Assembly: GCA_032433595.1 (NCBI GenBank)
Contig: JASWJB010000288.1
Coordinates: forward strand, 1 to 57,835
Length of the DNA: 57,835 nt
Source of the DNA: Conoideocrella luteorostrata
Lineage: Eukaryota > Ascomycota > Sordariomycetes > Hypocreales > Clavicipitaceae
Direction of reading: 5' to 3'
Part shown: positions 11,040 to 21,705 of the stretch, piece after piece
Layout of the letters: each line of letters begins with the position of its first letter
Numbering within the stretch: the first letter of the stretch is position 1
Position numbers and translations under genes: made by a program
The notes under the pieces: model-generated
Databases searched by the model: none
Seen by the model: the letters and a program-made list of their open reading frames with translations, nothing else
What the model was told of the DNA's origin: nothing

Positions 11040-11425
11040 GTGCTTGTGATATGGTGTTGGTTAATAAAGCCGAGAAATTCATGTACCAGAGTAGTAGCAC
11101 CTATAGGAATAAAAGAAAATAGCATTTAGCGCTGTTTATTAACATAAAAGTGCGTCTTTTTCGAACACATCTCGTTGTAACCGATGTAAACTACTCATAA
11201 GGACAACTAAAAGCATGCGAGGAGCCGACAAGATGGCTAATGCCATTAAGATTGTATAATGTGCATCTTCAACCTCCTTGGACTCGAAACTCTGCACTGT
11301 TATGCTACACCCATGTTTCAAGGTCCATTCAGTGAGCTTTCATATTGTTTGAGTCAGGCTCTTGTCTCTAATCACAGCCAGGCCAAACCTTAGAGTAGTA
11401 TAGAGCACAGTGAACGCGAGACTTG
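11040..11425. other. 3' flank of the alpha-galactosidase gene, no gene seen
   Basis: Short open frames only. The stretch probably contains the 3' untranslated region and leads into an LTR of family B. No terminator or other motif can be assigned. Confidence 0.4.
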
Positions 11426-11711
11426 TGTTACGTTATTGAGGCCAGAGCAATTGCACAGTGGAAACTTGGTAGGAATGGATAAAATGAATTGAATTTATGA
11501 TTGTGATGCCTTCCAAATCGACGGGGCATTCCTTCCTTTTATGCCTGACTTCAACTAATCCGTCAGATTCGTTCTGATTCCACGATGCCCTGCACAGCTG
11601 AAAACCTCCAGCAATCATCCTTTAGCTCGTTCAGCTGCTTTAGTAATGCCCTCACTAATCTAGCTATGTACGACACCGATCTTCCCGATAGAAGCAATTC
11701 TCCTCTTAACA
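11426..11711 (+). mobile_element. Solo LTR, family B, second locus
   Basis: 286 bp from TGTTACGTTATTG to CTCTTAACA, matching the pair at 3410-3997. The outer flanks (GAGACTTG before, CAAGTCTC after) are inverted repeats of each other, so a terminal-inverted-repeat element is an alternative reading. No direct 5-bp target duplication was found. Confidence 0.55.
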
Positions 11712-12993
11712 GTCACAAGTCTCGGTCACTCAGGTTGGCAAAGTCTTAAAGGTCTTCAATTTTGGGTGATAGAGGTCTTTTTGCGAAAACGTTTTCTCAC
11801 GATGTTGGTCATGAGTCTATTCTACTCATTTGTGGAGAACTCATACATGCGTCCGGGTATTATGTCTATAATGAGCTCCAAGAGCATGGCTATAATAGCT
11901 ACCAACATCGTGAGTAGCTGCGCGTGTTTATGCAATTGTGCAACATTGCCTTACTTTCATCTGACCACCCATGAAAATCAAGGCTTCAGGAAGACTTGGT
12001 GAATATTATAACGTAAGATGATTGCATCCAGCAATTTATTGACCGATTGGCTCCTGAAGCTCATAATATGTATTTACATCATCTCGTAAACCAGCAGGAG
12101 ATGCCAATACGCGCACAAGGTGAACTGACAACTCCATGAGGGTTTCGTGGAAAATTAAAGTGAAGTTTTCCATGGGCCTCTGTCCTCTTTCTTCGGCTTG
12201 TAACAGGCCACATATGCAACATTGGGGCGCAAAAGTACCTCGAAAGCGCAAAAACAAAATCACCGGATTCTACCCCGCATCTGAAGGAGCATAATGGCCT
12301 GATATTCGGGTTCAAAGGCCGCTCGAACTCACGATGTGGTAGTTTTTAAGCCTGTTTAAGACAGTAATTGGTCTGCCCATGTAACCTAAGTGGCACACGT
12401 ACTGCAAAAAATCCGACACAGAGAGCCACAGAGCACATTGGGTAGTTTCACTAGAGCTTAATGAGCTATCAAAAGTTCGTCTACCTTGTAGAGACATGGT
12501 TATCTCATATCGAGAATATAACTACGATTAGGCTTGCATGTTCCACAGCATCCATCCACACGAAGTTGGTGATTTCAGGGATGTCTATATACGTGTTGCG
12601 TAGAATTTAAGCCCAAATTGCAGCTACTGGAGAACAATTCAGTGAGCCTACACTTTTGCCCCGTAGTCAAGTGGTTAATTGTTCCAACAATACGTCGTGG
12701 GATCTGCCTACTACTGGCTTGTACCAAAGGAGTCACCGGGCCTGCTAGCCAAGGAAGCAGAGCATTACATAGACGTGATATACAGCAACTCATAACGGCT
12801 AGGATCACACATTTGTGAGCCAGAGATAAATTCCCCCGCACTGACGCGATTCTGGTCATTTGGCATTGCAGCACAAAATGAGATAATAGCTGGCTGTGTT
12901 GGAATTGTATATAAAATGACCAACAAACTCGTCTATTACATATGAAAGATTGTTCACCTTGCTAACGCTTTATTTCTGAGGAATTTCAGTACG
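11712..12993. other. Intergenic, no supported gene
   Basis: Contains a 12-bp inverted pair, CACGATGTTGGT near 11798 and ACCAACATCGTG near 11899. Several short frames exist, none with a recognisable family. Probably decayed repeat DNA. Confidence 0.4.
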
Positions 12994-13409
12994 TGATACT
13001 CGTTTTGTCGACCCGAAGCGCACCCCCAACGCTCACGTGTACTAGTGTCTGACACACAACCAGCAACGCTCTGTATAATTCGTAGTTGTTACTCGCAGAG
13101 CCCTTCCGTAGTTCTTAGGGACCTTGCTTGTGGCAAGATCAAATGATTTGTCAGGTTGTTCAACGAGTATCGGGTTACTTCATACTTCAATAGAGCAACT
13201 CAATCATGTAAGGTAGCGGAAGGCAGCTCCGCTGGTGACACACTTCGAAACTCGGAAAAAAATAACGATCGGATTCGATGATGCACTATCTACGTGCGAG
13301 ATGGGGCTCTTACTTATAGCCAGACCATTTGATCTGACCAATCCGGTTAAGCCCAAGCCCTCACGTGAATCAATTCTGAGTACCCCAGAGGCTTCTTTCC
13401 GCCCACACA
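12994..13409 (-). mobile_element. LTR-like repeat, family C, copy 2
   Basis: Reverse-oriented copy of the 5330-5741 element, ending with CCCACACA (rc of TGTGTGGG) only 16 bp before the start codon of the cyanovirin-N homologue. ACGT occurs at both borders (12991-12994 and 13410-13413), a possible 4-bp target duplication. The element therefore replaces the native proximal promoter of the lectin-like gene. Confidence 0.6.
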
Positions 13410-13425
13410 ACGTATATGACACATT

Positions 13426-14082
13426 ATGAAATTCAGTTTTTATCTTTCTATCTTGTTGCTAGCCTTTTTAACCACTGGCATAGCCTCCCCAATTAGACAA
13501 AGACTTGAAGTTGATGTTGGAATCCCGCCAAGCACAATAGGAAGCACTGAGCACGTCACGTGGTCACCTTTCAGTTACGATATTTATACGACGATATCTA
13601 GCTTCCCACCTTGACCTGTTTTCTTCTTCTTAGATAGATACAGAGACTTATGAATATATTCAATTTGAAGACCGACGACCTAGATCGTTGCACAACCCTG
13701 TGCAACCCACAGTTGAAGAGTCTGAGATTCAATCTAACGGCATGTTGCGTCGAAATCACTTTACCGCATCTTGTGATTACAGGCTAGAGGGATTATATGC
13801 AGAGATGTTGATGGGTTTCTGCCGTCAAACAGATGGTAAGGTCAAAACAACAAACCTGGATCTTAATCATTGTCTGGTCAATTTTGGCGGAGAATTACAG
13901 GGTGGACCTAAGTAAGTCTTCGCTCCACGCTTCAAGCTTCACTAAAGCTTCTCTTTGCGACCTTTAGCCTCGCTAACTCAATTTTAAGTGGTAATTTCGG
14001 TGGTTCTTGCGATTTCTACAATGTAGACTTTCTGGCCCAGTCTATAATCGTCCCTGCAGGGCTTGGGAAGGCGGATGGGTGA
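13426..14082 (+). pseudogene. Secreted cyanovirin-N homologue (CVNH), split by a solo LTR
   Basis: Exon 1 starts at 13426 with a clear signal peptide (MKFSFYLSILLLAF..., cut near IAS/PI). After residue 29 a 197-bp solo LTR (13515-13711) intervenes; beyond it the frame continues in phase with FTASCDYRLEG, an Asp/Leu/Asn block NLDLNHCLVNFGG, then a GT..AG intron (13912-13967) and exon 2 (13968-14082) with LSGNFGGSCDFYNVDF. The paired F-x-x-S-C ... L-D-L-N-x-C ... N-x-x-G-x-L ... G-x-F-x-x-S-C pattern is that of the CVNH family, small beta-rich proteins that often bind mannose-type glycans. The protein before the insertion would have been about 150 residues. Apart from the LTR I see no stop or frameshift, so the insertion looks recent. 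Could it be spliced out? The LTR lacks obvious splice borders, so pseudogene is the safer call. Confidence 0.75.
13515..13711 (+). mobile_element. Solo LTR, family A (copy 2, subfamily A1), with perfect target duplication
   Basis: 197 bp, TGTTGGAATC ... CAACCCACA, flanked by the perfect 5-bp duplication GTTGA (13510-13514 and 13712-13716). It carries CACGTGGTCACC, a TATA-like ATTTATACGACG about 20 bp downstream, and near its 3' end the hairpin GTTGCACA / TGTGCAAC. It disrupts the CVNH gene. Confidence 0.9.
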
Positions 14083-15594
14083 AGGCTTATGTAAATCTTG
14101 GTATGTTTCCCTGAGTGCTGGTAACCATTCTTACTCTAAATTATAATCCATTTAAATGAGAAAAGATGATACTATTACCAAAGATAACGGAGTCCCCCAT
14201 GCTATGGCATTCGAGCTTGGTAGCTTCCATCATCTTAACATTGCCAAAATGTTACTACGAAGTTAGTGATGACGATATCTTCTATGTCGATACCTGCTGT
14301 CTGGATAGAAACCTCTAAGTTGTGTTCTTCTCAATGACTTGAACACATTTTCTTGTTTGTAACTTTATGCATAAAGTAGTCTTTGTTTTTTGGGAGCCAG
14401 GGAAGATGGAGACAGACTAGATTGACCTTACCAAGCACGGTAATCTAATCACGAAACCAATGGAAAAGTGTACGAGACAGTTTACTAGAATAGCTTGTAA
14501 ATTTTGAGTGGCTCAACGTACATATCTGTGGAGCTTCCAAGCCAATAGAAATTAAGTAAATGCATTAGTTTACGGCCCATTTCCAGCGATAGTAAGTGTC
14601 TCTCTATCGCTTTACTTACGGATCGCTACAACGCCATTGGTACGTTTTGTAGACTCGTGGATAGCTAGAGGTTATCAGCCAAAACGTTCAGAGTGGGCCT
14701 GAAATACATTCTTGGATCTTTTCGGATTTTTAGGACCTGAATTTCGTAAGAATGCGCATCGTCTCATGCGGCCGGGTTAGTGGCTCGGACACCAAATAGA
14801 GTGAGCATTTATATCTTATGAAGTATCTTCATTGGGTCATCTTTCAGTTTGATGCCAAGTTTGGGGATTGTATAATTTTGATAATCTCACGCACAGCGAT
14901 TTGACTTAGGGAGCAATCCAGAGGATGTGTTCATGCTGCGTTGTCGCGTCGACAGCTGAAGTATTCCTTATAAAGCGGCTATCGACTGGTCATCCACTGA
15001 CCAGACTCATTGGAATCTACGGTATCTCTCACTCAAATGTACAATATGGAATAGTACGACTAAACTAACAACCAACAAGGGTTCCTTTCTTTTCTTAATA
15101 ATCAACATATACTTAGGAGGATGAAGTGATCAACAGCCTTTTTTGCCACCTCTACCTGTCATGTGACGCATGCTACCGTTGGCTGGAAATTTCCAGGGCT
15201 CTTTCTGATGGCCTCGCATATTACTCCCATTTACTCCGTATTCTGTTGTGGAAGGATTCGGTGGCGCGAGCTAATGTCTTGGCACCACTTATTGTTGTCT
15301 ATTGCCGCGCATCGTGGCGGCGTCAACTTTTCAGCTCTGCTATTGTGAGCAGAAATGAGGCTTTTGCTAGTATCTAAATAGTAGACCCCAAATGCCTGAA
15401 GGATTGAATTGAACTCCACAGGATTCCACGCAATTCCATGCATGCGCATGTGACGTATTATTGTGCCGTTGGGGGGTGACACAGGACGAAGATCCCATCA
15501 AATCTCTTTCACCTCGACAACTTCTACGAGACATATTCCGTTACTGATGAACTTGATTCTCCAATTACATCAAAACATCATAAATTTGTCCGAC
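14083..15594. other. Intergenic, one weak dispersed repeat
   Basis: No gene recognised. 15340-15450 resembles 55480-55610 (shared CAGAAATGAG and CACAGGATTCCACGC / TACAGGATCCACGC blocks), a diverged repeat. One TACTCCGTA 9-mer sits at 15232-15240. Confidence 0.4.
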
Positions 15595-17431
15595 ATGGCT
15601 TTTGCAAGCCGGCTGGAGCTGCTTGGCGGCCTGAATTATTATTTTGTAGGAGAAGTGACGATGCTGCTGGTATGTACCGCCGCATTCCAGGAACATTGGA
15701 GGCTACTTTCTCGACATGAGAATCTTGTTGATAAGTTACCTCAAGATTAATAATTCAAGCGCATCAGGTACCTCTATACCTCCTAGGAAGTATCATCTAT
15801 AACACGCTATTCCATCCTCTTCGGCGATATCCTGGACCAAAAACCTGGGCAATGACTTGCGTACCCTATACGATGGCAAATTTATCTGGTTCTTGTCACT
15901 TGAAGGTCTTGGACCTTCACAAGAGATACGGCGCGGTTGTAAAAATTGCCCCTGGAATTTTGTCCTTTAGCCATTCAAATGCTGTCACCGATTTAATGGG
16001 CCACCGCAAAGGAGGCGCGCCCGAGCATGCAAAAGACCCGACCCAACAACATAGCAATCAAAGGAATATTATTGGAGCCAACCATGTCGACCATAGCCGA
16101 ATGAGACGAGCCATGGCCCTTGGCTTCTCCAATAAGTCGATGCTGGACCAGCAGCCTATTATCATGAAGTATGTTGACCTTTTGTTCAAGCGGCTTCGAG
16201 CGGAGAATGTCGACGGTACCCGATCACTAGATATGTCCCGCTGGTACAATTACGCCACAATTGATATAATCGGCGATCTTGCTTTCGGGGAGTCTTTTGG
16301 TTGCCTGGAAGAGTCGACCTATCACCCATGGGTAGAGTTGATATTCTCCAGCTTAAAAGCATCATCATACATGAGAACTTTACGTCGTCTCGGGCCTCTG
16401 GCCGTATTCCTGAAGCCCGTACTGTTTCCGAAGGATCTTGGCGTGAAGTATAGAGAGCATCATCAGTTATCAGAAGCCAAAGTTCGAAGGAGGCTAGAAC
16501 TGGAGTTTGATCGTCCTGATTTCATCACCTCCCTAACGGCAAAAGCTACAGAACAGGGAATTGTAAGTTTTATTGATACGACCAACATAAGGGCGACAGA
16601 AGAAGGTTTAGAGTGTTTATTTTCCGTTAGTCAAGTAACTTGACTGACTGCGAGATTTGTAGCGACTAGATTTTGACGAGTTGACGTCGAACGCCTCCGT
16701 TCTCATCGTTGCCGGCTCCGAAACAACAGCAACATTGTTAACAGCTGTTACGTACTACCTCGCAATAAACCCAGGTACACTAGCGGTTTTGAGCAGGGAG
16801 GTTCGAAACCAGTACGCCTCCGACGATGAAATAGATTTAGTCAACGTTCAAAAGCTCTCCTATCTTAGGGCAGTCCTTGACGAGGCAATGCGTTTATTCC
16901 CACCCATACCCAGCACACAGTCGCGCGTTATAGCAGCAGGGGGTGACGAGATCGCAGGATATTTCGTTCCTGAGGGTGTAAGTTTTCTCCACAAAATAAT
17001 CATGACTTTGAGAGTGTACTCACATCGAATTTCAACCAGACCGTAGTGGATATCTGGCAATGGTCCATTTACCATGATCCTGCCAACTTTTCCCAGCCAG
17101 AGGATTTTGTTCCTGAACGTTGGCTTGGGGATGCGCGATTTGCAAAGGACAAAAGGGAGACTTTTCACCCTTTCTCAGCGGGCCCAAGAAATTGCATTGG
17201 GAGAGAGTAAGTTGTTTTTCTTCCCCTGAAAAATCTAAGAAAATATTACTAATACTCAGTTTCGCCAACAGCCTGGCGTATTTTGAGATACGACTCATTC
17301 TTGCAAGACTCGTGTCGAACTACGATATTCGACTGTCAAGAGAGAGTGAAGGTTGGGACAAGAAAAGTAAAGTATACATACTGTGGGAGAAAGGTCCCAT
17401 GAGAGTGAATCTTATTCCGAGGAAGGCATGA
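15595..17431 (+). CDS. Cytochrome P450 monooxygenase (CYP65 / TRI11-like)
   Basis: Five exons rebuilt by hand: 15595-15669, 15768-16562, 16663-16977, 17040-17206, 17260-17431; 507 residues. It is a haem monooxygenase anchored in the ER membrane. The N-terminus is a hydrophobic anchor (VPLYLLGSIIYNTLFHP, straddling intron 1) followed by the proline-rich hinge RRYPGPK. The I-helix oxygen-binding motif is AGSETT (Ala307-Thr312), the K-helix ExxR is EAMRLFPP, and the haem loop is FHPFSAGPRNCIG with the cysteine ligand near residue 447. All introns are GT..AG with canonical donors and the phases match. The sequence best resembles fungal isotrichodermin C-15 hydroxylase-type P450s, but substrate cannot be inferred. 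No other biosynthetic gene lies beside it, so it is not obviously part of a metabolite cluster. Confidence 0.92.
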
Positions 17432-18433
17432 ATCGAGGCTATGATTAAGGACTACTCTCACCGAGTCTAATTGAACCAAAGAAGAGACGGACACATGTAC
17501 TATCCATATGTGCGTCGACCCAGTTTGCAACAGTGGGGGCTTTTAAAATAAGGCTCCTAAATAATAGCCCGATCATTCTGTCTTGTCTGAACAGACCAAA
17601 CTGGCCGTCAGCGCAAGGTGTTCAGACCAAATCATTAGTTTATTATAGGACGTCCATGCCGAATCAAATGTTTCTTCAATCTCCCTCAGGCTAAACTACA
17701 CCAAAAGCTTGTGACGTGAATAAAGAGTTCGAAACATATATATGCTGTATGTATGGTAGTCTTGCTTCATTGAACGTAATATGGAAAGAATGATCTAGGT
17801 GAATATAGGTGATACCTGTACACTAGCTTTTCCGCAATTAGCAGCAGAAACTCTTTTCCCTCTTTTCAAATATTGGGACGGCTGCATCCAGTTAGGCGGA
17901 ATCAGCGAGTTTGCTGCCGGCCATGGCGAACTTGTCACCTCCGTCAGCACAGAGAGTCTTCTTCGCCCACACACTAATTACCTTAATTATTACTTATAAA
18001 TACTTATCAATAACATTATTAATTTCAGTTAATTGTAAGATAACGAGAGGTGCCAACTGCCTGCACTGGCGGATCTTTTTAGTCTGTTAGGGTCAGAGGC
18101 CCCACGTTCGTGTCATCTTACACAGGAAGCGGGGCAGGCGGATGTGCTGGTGGGGAATCTAGCGCCCACTTCGGTACGACTAAACACCCCGAACGCATCT
18201 TGCCTTAACCTTGGAATCTTGGATGAAACACCACCGACGAAAGCCGGATCCCTGACCCATGGTCCATTCCATCAACCTGACTCGGCGAAAGCTCCATCAG
18301 TCTTCGACGGCGCTGAGATCTTCATTCTAGATCAGTCAAAAACCCTCCAAACGTCCAGCGGCAGCATTCTTGACCTCGCATCAGATTACCCCGCCGCGTC
18401 ATAGCTTAGCTCAAGCTGCAGCCCAGGTTCGCC
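17432..18433. other. Intergenic, no supported gene
   Basis: AT-rich until about 18020, then more GC-rich and probably the 5' untranslated region of the next gene. An open frame at 18144-18404 is proline/threonine-rich but not recognised; it may be leader sequence. Confidence 0.4.
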
Positions 18434-20327
18434 ATGGCGACACCAGAGCCGACGACGAAGCCAACAACCGAAGAGGTAATCCAGCGCCTCAAGGAATCGC
18501 GCCCGCCGGCAACCGACAGATTCACCTATCTCACAATCGTAGACAAGTCTATGTCACCAGAGATTCTACCAACCCTACATGAGATTTTACAGGATGTTGA
18601 GCTCACAAATGACATAGGCTGGGACCTCGTGGAGATGCTCATTCCCACCCCGGGTAGCGAGGGCTGCTTAGAAACCATTGCTCGCCTCGGGAACCCGCGA
18701 GAAGTCATCCTCAAAGTTCTGCAGGTGATGGAGACAACGACTGGTGAAGGTGAAAATGGCTCTGTCGGGAATACGCACTTTGTCACTCTTTGCGGCATGC
18801 TGGGCATCCTGCATAAGAGACTTCAAGTTAAAGCACCATCTCGATTTTTGCATACTACCTTGGACACAGTATACCGATCCTATGACCCCAACAGTCCTGA
18901 GTCTACCGCTGCTATCATATTACTGTTGCAGAACCTCTCGGCGCAGAAGCGGCCCCCGCTACCCTCGAGACAGTCGAGTACTGTGCTGGAGAGACCTCTG
19001 CATGCTGCTGATGCTGTTGAGAGCGCGCCAGACCCCGAAGCGGAGAAAACTGATGAGCCGAATGCCGATGAAACTCGAATCATGAACCATTTGCTGCAGT
19101 CGTTTATTACGTGCGTTATCGAGGCGTTTGTGAATTCCAACAACTTGGAGTGGGCAGGGCGAGTACTGGAATATACATACCCTCAAAGGATAGTACCGGG
19201 AAGGAAAACGATGATGCAGGCATTCAATGAGGTGGACGAGTTGCGTGCAAAGGATGCGCTTGTTGGTCAACTAGCAGTAAGTTTGAAGTATGGCGGAGTG
19301 GCACCGGAAGGATGAGACTGATTGACATATGCAGGCTGTTGCAGGCGACCTGGGATTCACCAAGATGAAATTTTCCGAGTTGCGAGAGATTCTTGAGGCC
19401 CCAGTATGTAGAGATCCGCTGGCCATCGAATTCGATCCATCAAACGTCGACGAGATCAAGATCTCTGGCGGAGGCCTACTCTGCTTGATTGCCTACTGGG
19501 TGTTTGCAGCGGACATCTTCGATGCCGACCAGCCCCATCCCGACATGTACATATTCCCAGATCACCAAGTGCTATTGAAACACTACATAGGAGACGATCC
19601 ACAGACAGAAATACTCAGCAACCCTGGAACAATTGAGGCTTTAGTAGTCCTCGCCGTCTGGCTCGATGGCCAAAAGAAAATCGCCGCGGGCGGCGAGACA
19701 GGCTCGGACGCCAAAGGCAACTACATGCCCTATCACCACCTCGTCACTCTCATTTCCGTATTCCACCCCAATCTGCGTGTTCGCAACGCCTCAACTGTCA
19801 TTGCCGGTGTCGTTCTCCACTCGGATCCCGATGAAGACGACAGACTCGCCATACTGGAAGATCTTCTTGAGAACTGCATGTTTTCTTCGCTCCAAGCATG
19901 TGCGGTGACTTGGCTCCGTGAAGAAATTATTGCGACTCGAGCGGCCGATCCAAAAGGCGACTCTAAAAGTCGATTCAACACACCGGACTGTTTCGATGCC
20001 ATACAATATACGCTCTTCCCAGACTTAACGAATCTCAAGGACGCGGATATTGATACCCTTCTGGAGTTTTGGGCGGAGAGTTCTCCTTTCCACTTACAAG
20101 TTGCCAATTTCGCACTCTTTCTATTTAGGAACGACTACAAAGATCTTGCTCCAGCAGGCATGGCTGCCGCGATTGAGCATCGATATGTGCAACCGCTTGT
20201 GCAGGTTTCGAAGATGGTGTTGGAAGCGTTGGATAAAGGGGAGGTGGAGCAACCGGAGGATCATAAGGCTGCAGTTATGGAGTTGGGGATTTTGAGGGAT
20301 ACGTTGGAGAGCATAGCGTTGCAGTGA
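18434..20327 (+). CDS. YBP2 / YAP-binding / ALF4 / glomulin family protein
   Basis: Two exons, 18434-19276 and 19335-20327, joined across a 58-bp intron (GTAAGT donor, CAG acceptor); 611 residues. The protein is helical and matches the Kinetochor_Ybp2 type family (PF08568): DRFTYLTIVDK near the N-terminus, then ILPTLHEILQDVELT, IGWDLVEMLIPTPGSEGCLE and ARLGNPREVILKVLQ. In yeast, members bind the oxidative-stress regulator Yap1 or associate with kinetochores; the plant/animal relatives are ALF4 and glomulin. Predicted location is cytoplasm and nucleus, with no signal peptide or membrane segment. A low-complexity acidic region lies at about residues 190-215. It converges on the next gene, whose end is 325 bp away. 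Family assignment is good; the exact role in this fungus is inferred. Confidence 0.88.
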
Positions 20328-20652
20328 TTCCGAGACAGGTGTGATAGGATGTGCAATCTGTATTGGTCATGTCTTCGGATCAAAGTGACATTGCTGCCTT
20401 CCTCTATTTGTTGCTTATCTACTTGTGCTGCGATGAGATGAACACTGGGTACTAACGCGGGGCATTCTCTTCGAAGCGATGTACATAACATAGCTAAAGA
20501 CAAGTAGTGCTTCCATGGAGTAAGTATCGTTTGCGGTCTACGTCAGCAGCTTCCATTATCTACCGTCATAATCCGTGATTCAAATTCCCCATGCCTACAT
20601 GCTGCCGATATCTTTCGGTTCATAATATGGCGATGCAAACACCATGATAGTG
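20328..20652. other. Convergent 3' spacer
   Basis: 325 bp between the tail-to-tail YBP2-type and SPP2 genes. Probably both 3' untranslated regions; no other feature seen. Confidence 0.5.
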
Positions 20653-21705
20653 CTACCGCCTCCTATCGCGGTCATGATCACGACTTCTATGCCGATGCTG
20701 ATCCCTATCTCTCCTATCATCTCTGTAGTGATCTCTTTCCCTCCCGTCTCTATAACCACCCCGTTCTCGTTCCTTCTCTCTCTCTCGCTCTCTTTTATAA
20801 CTATCATCTCTCCCCATTCGTTCCTTCCTCTTGCTCTCTTCTCTCCTATAATCAGCCAGCCTCGGTCGGGACTTTTTCGCGCCATTCTGCTTCCACCCTC
20901 CAAGATCTTCCACATCCTTTAGTTCTTTGGCTCCCAGGCCAAGGCGATTCTGCCGCTTTCGGATCTCCTTAGTCTTCGGCCCGGTATGTTCTCCATCCCA
21001 GCCCATGCCTCTGAGGAGAGCGGCGCCGAATTCTTCTACCGGCATTGCCTCGTAGTCTTCCAGTGTAGAGGTAGCACCCGCTTCCGCGGCGTCGCGTTTA
21101 TAGACGTCATCTTCTGAGGGCGCCTGGATGGTTTTTTCAGGCTCTTTCCTGTTGCCGAGTAGAGCGTCCAAAGCTTCCTCGTCGGCTGTGCGGGCTGGTT
21201 GGTCTCGCGGAGCCGCTTGTTTAGGTTGGGGAATAAGCTGGGGCTCCTGGTGGCTATCTCTCTTGTCTTTAATGGATAAACCCCATTGAAGATTCGTATC
21301 CTGATCGGTCAGCTCTATTTCCACCGCGGCTGAGCTGCTTCCGTTTTGTTGTTGTCTCGCTTCCTCCGGGAGGAGGTTCCTCCCTTGGCGCTGGGCTTTC
21401 ACGTCTGCCCTCCAGTCGCGGTTTGCTTGTCGAGCGATGACGTAGTTCTTTCTTTCTTTCTCAGATGATCGTGTCTTGTGCTCCGTTTCGGCACCGTCCG
21501 CACCGAAGCCTGTGATGGTTTCGTGGCGGCCACGATCGTGGTCGTGGTCTGATTCGGAGTCTGAGTTGTTACCGAGCGCGGCGCGGCGGGAGCGTTTACC
21601 GAGACTGGTGGGCGGAGGTGGCGGCCGCGACGATGATGTGGAGGAGCCGAATTTAATGGCTATGCGGCCTTTGGATGATTCGGCCATGGTGGAGGAAGGG
21701 ACCAA
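20653..21705 (-). CDS. spp2: Pre-mRNA-splicing factor SPP2 (G-patch protein)
   Basis: Single exon. SPP2 helps the DEAH helicase Prp2 activate the spliceosome before the first step of splicing; it acts in the nucleus. The N-terminal motif GRIAIKFGSS and the G-patch-like core (about residues 218-265: EEFGAALLRGMGWDGEHTG followed by RLGLGAKELKDVEDLGGW) are diagnostic. The C-terminal third is an RS/RD/RE-rich tail of alternating charge, as in many splicing proteins. Length is 350 residues from the first ATG (21705), but the second ATG (21687) gives MAESSKGRIAIKFG, closer to homologues, so the true protein is probably 344 residues. It is head-to-head with eaf1 across 2.2 kb. Confidence 0.93.
   Translation of the reverse strand: MVPSSTMAESSKGRIAIKFGSSTSSSRPPPPPTSLGKRSRRAALGNNSDSESDHDHDRGRHETITGFGADGAETEHKTRSSEKERKNYVIARQANRDWRADVKAQRQGRNLLPEEARQQQNGSSSAAVEIELTDQDTNLQWGLSIKDKRDSHQEPQLIPQPKQAAPRDQPARTADEEALDALLGNRKEPEKTIQAPSEDDVYKRDAAEAGATSTLEDYEAMPVEEFGAALLRGMGWDGEHTGPKTKEIRKRQNRLGLGAKELKDVEDLGGWKQNGAKKSRPRLADYRREESKRKERMGRDDSYKREREREKERERGGYRDGRERDHYRDDRRDRDQHRHRSRDHDRDRRR

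Noticed and set aside
11417..11734. Family B locus read as a DNA transposon because its flanks are inverted repeats
   Set aside because: The conserved ends in other copies are TGTT...AACA, and the outer inverted flank is unique to this site; LTR is preferred, not certain.
20644..20922. Plus-strand Ile/Ser/Pro-rich frame opposite spp2
   Set aside because: Mirror of the Arg/Asp/Glu-rich tail of SPP2.
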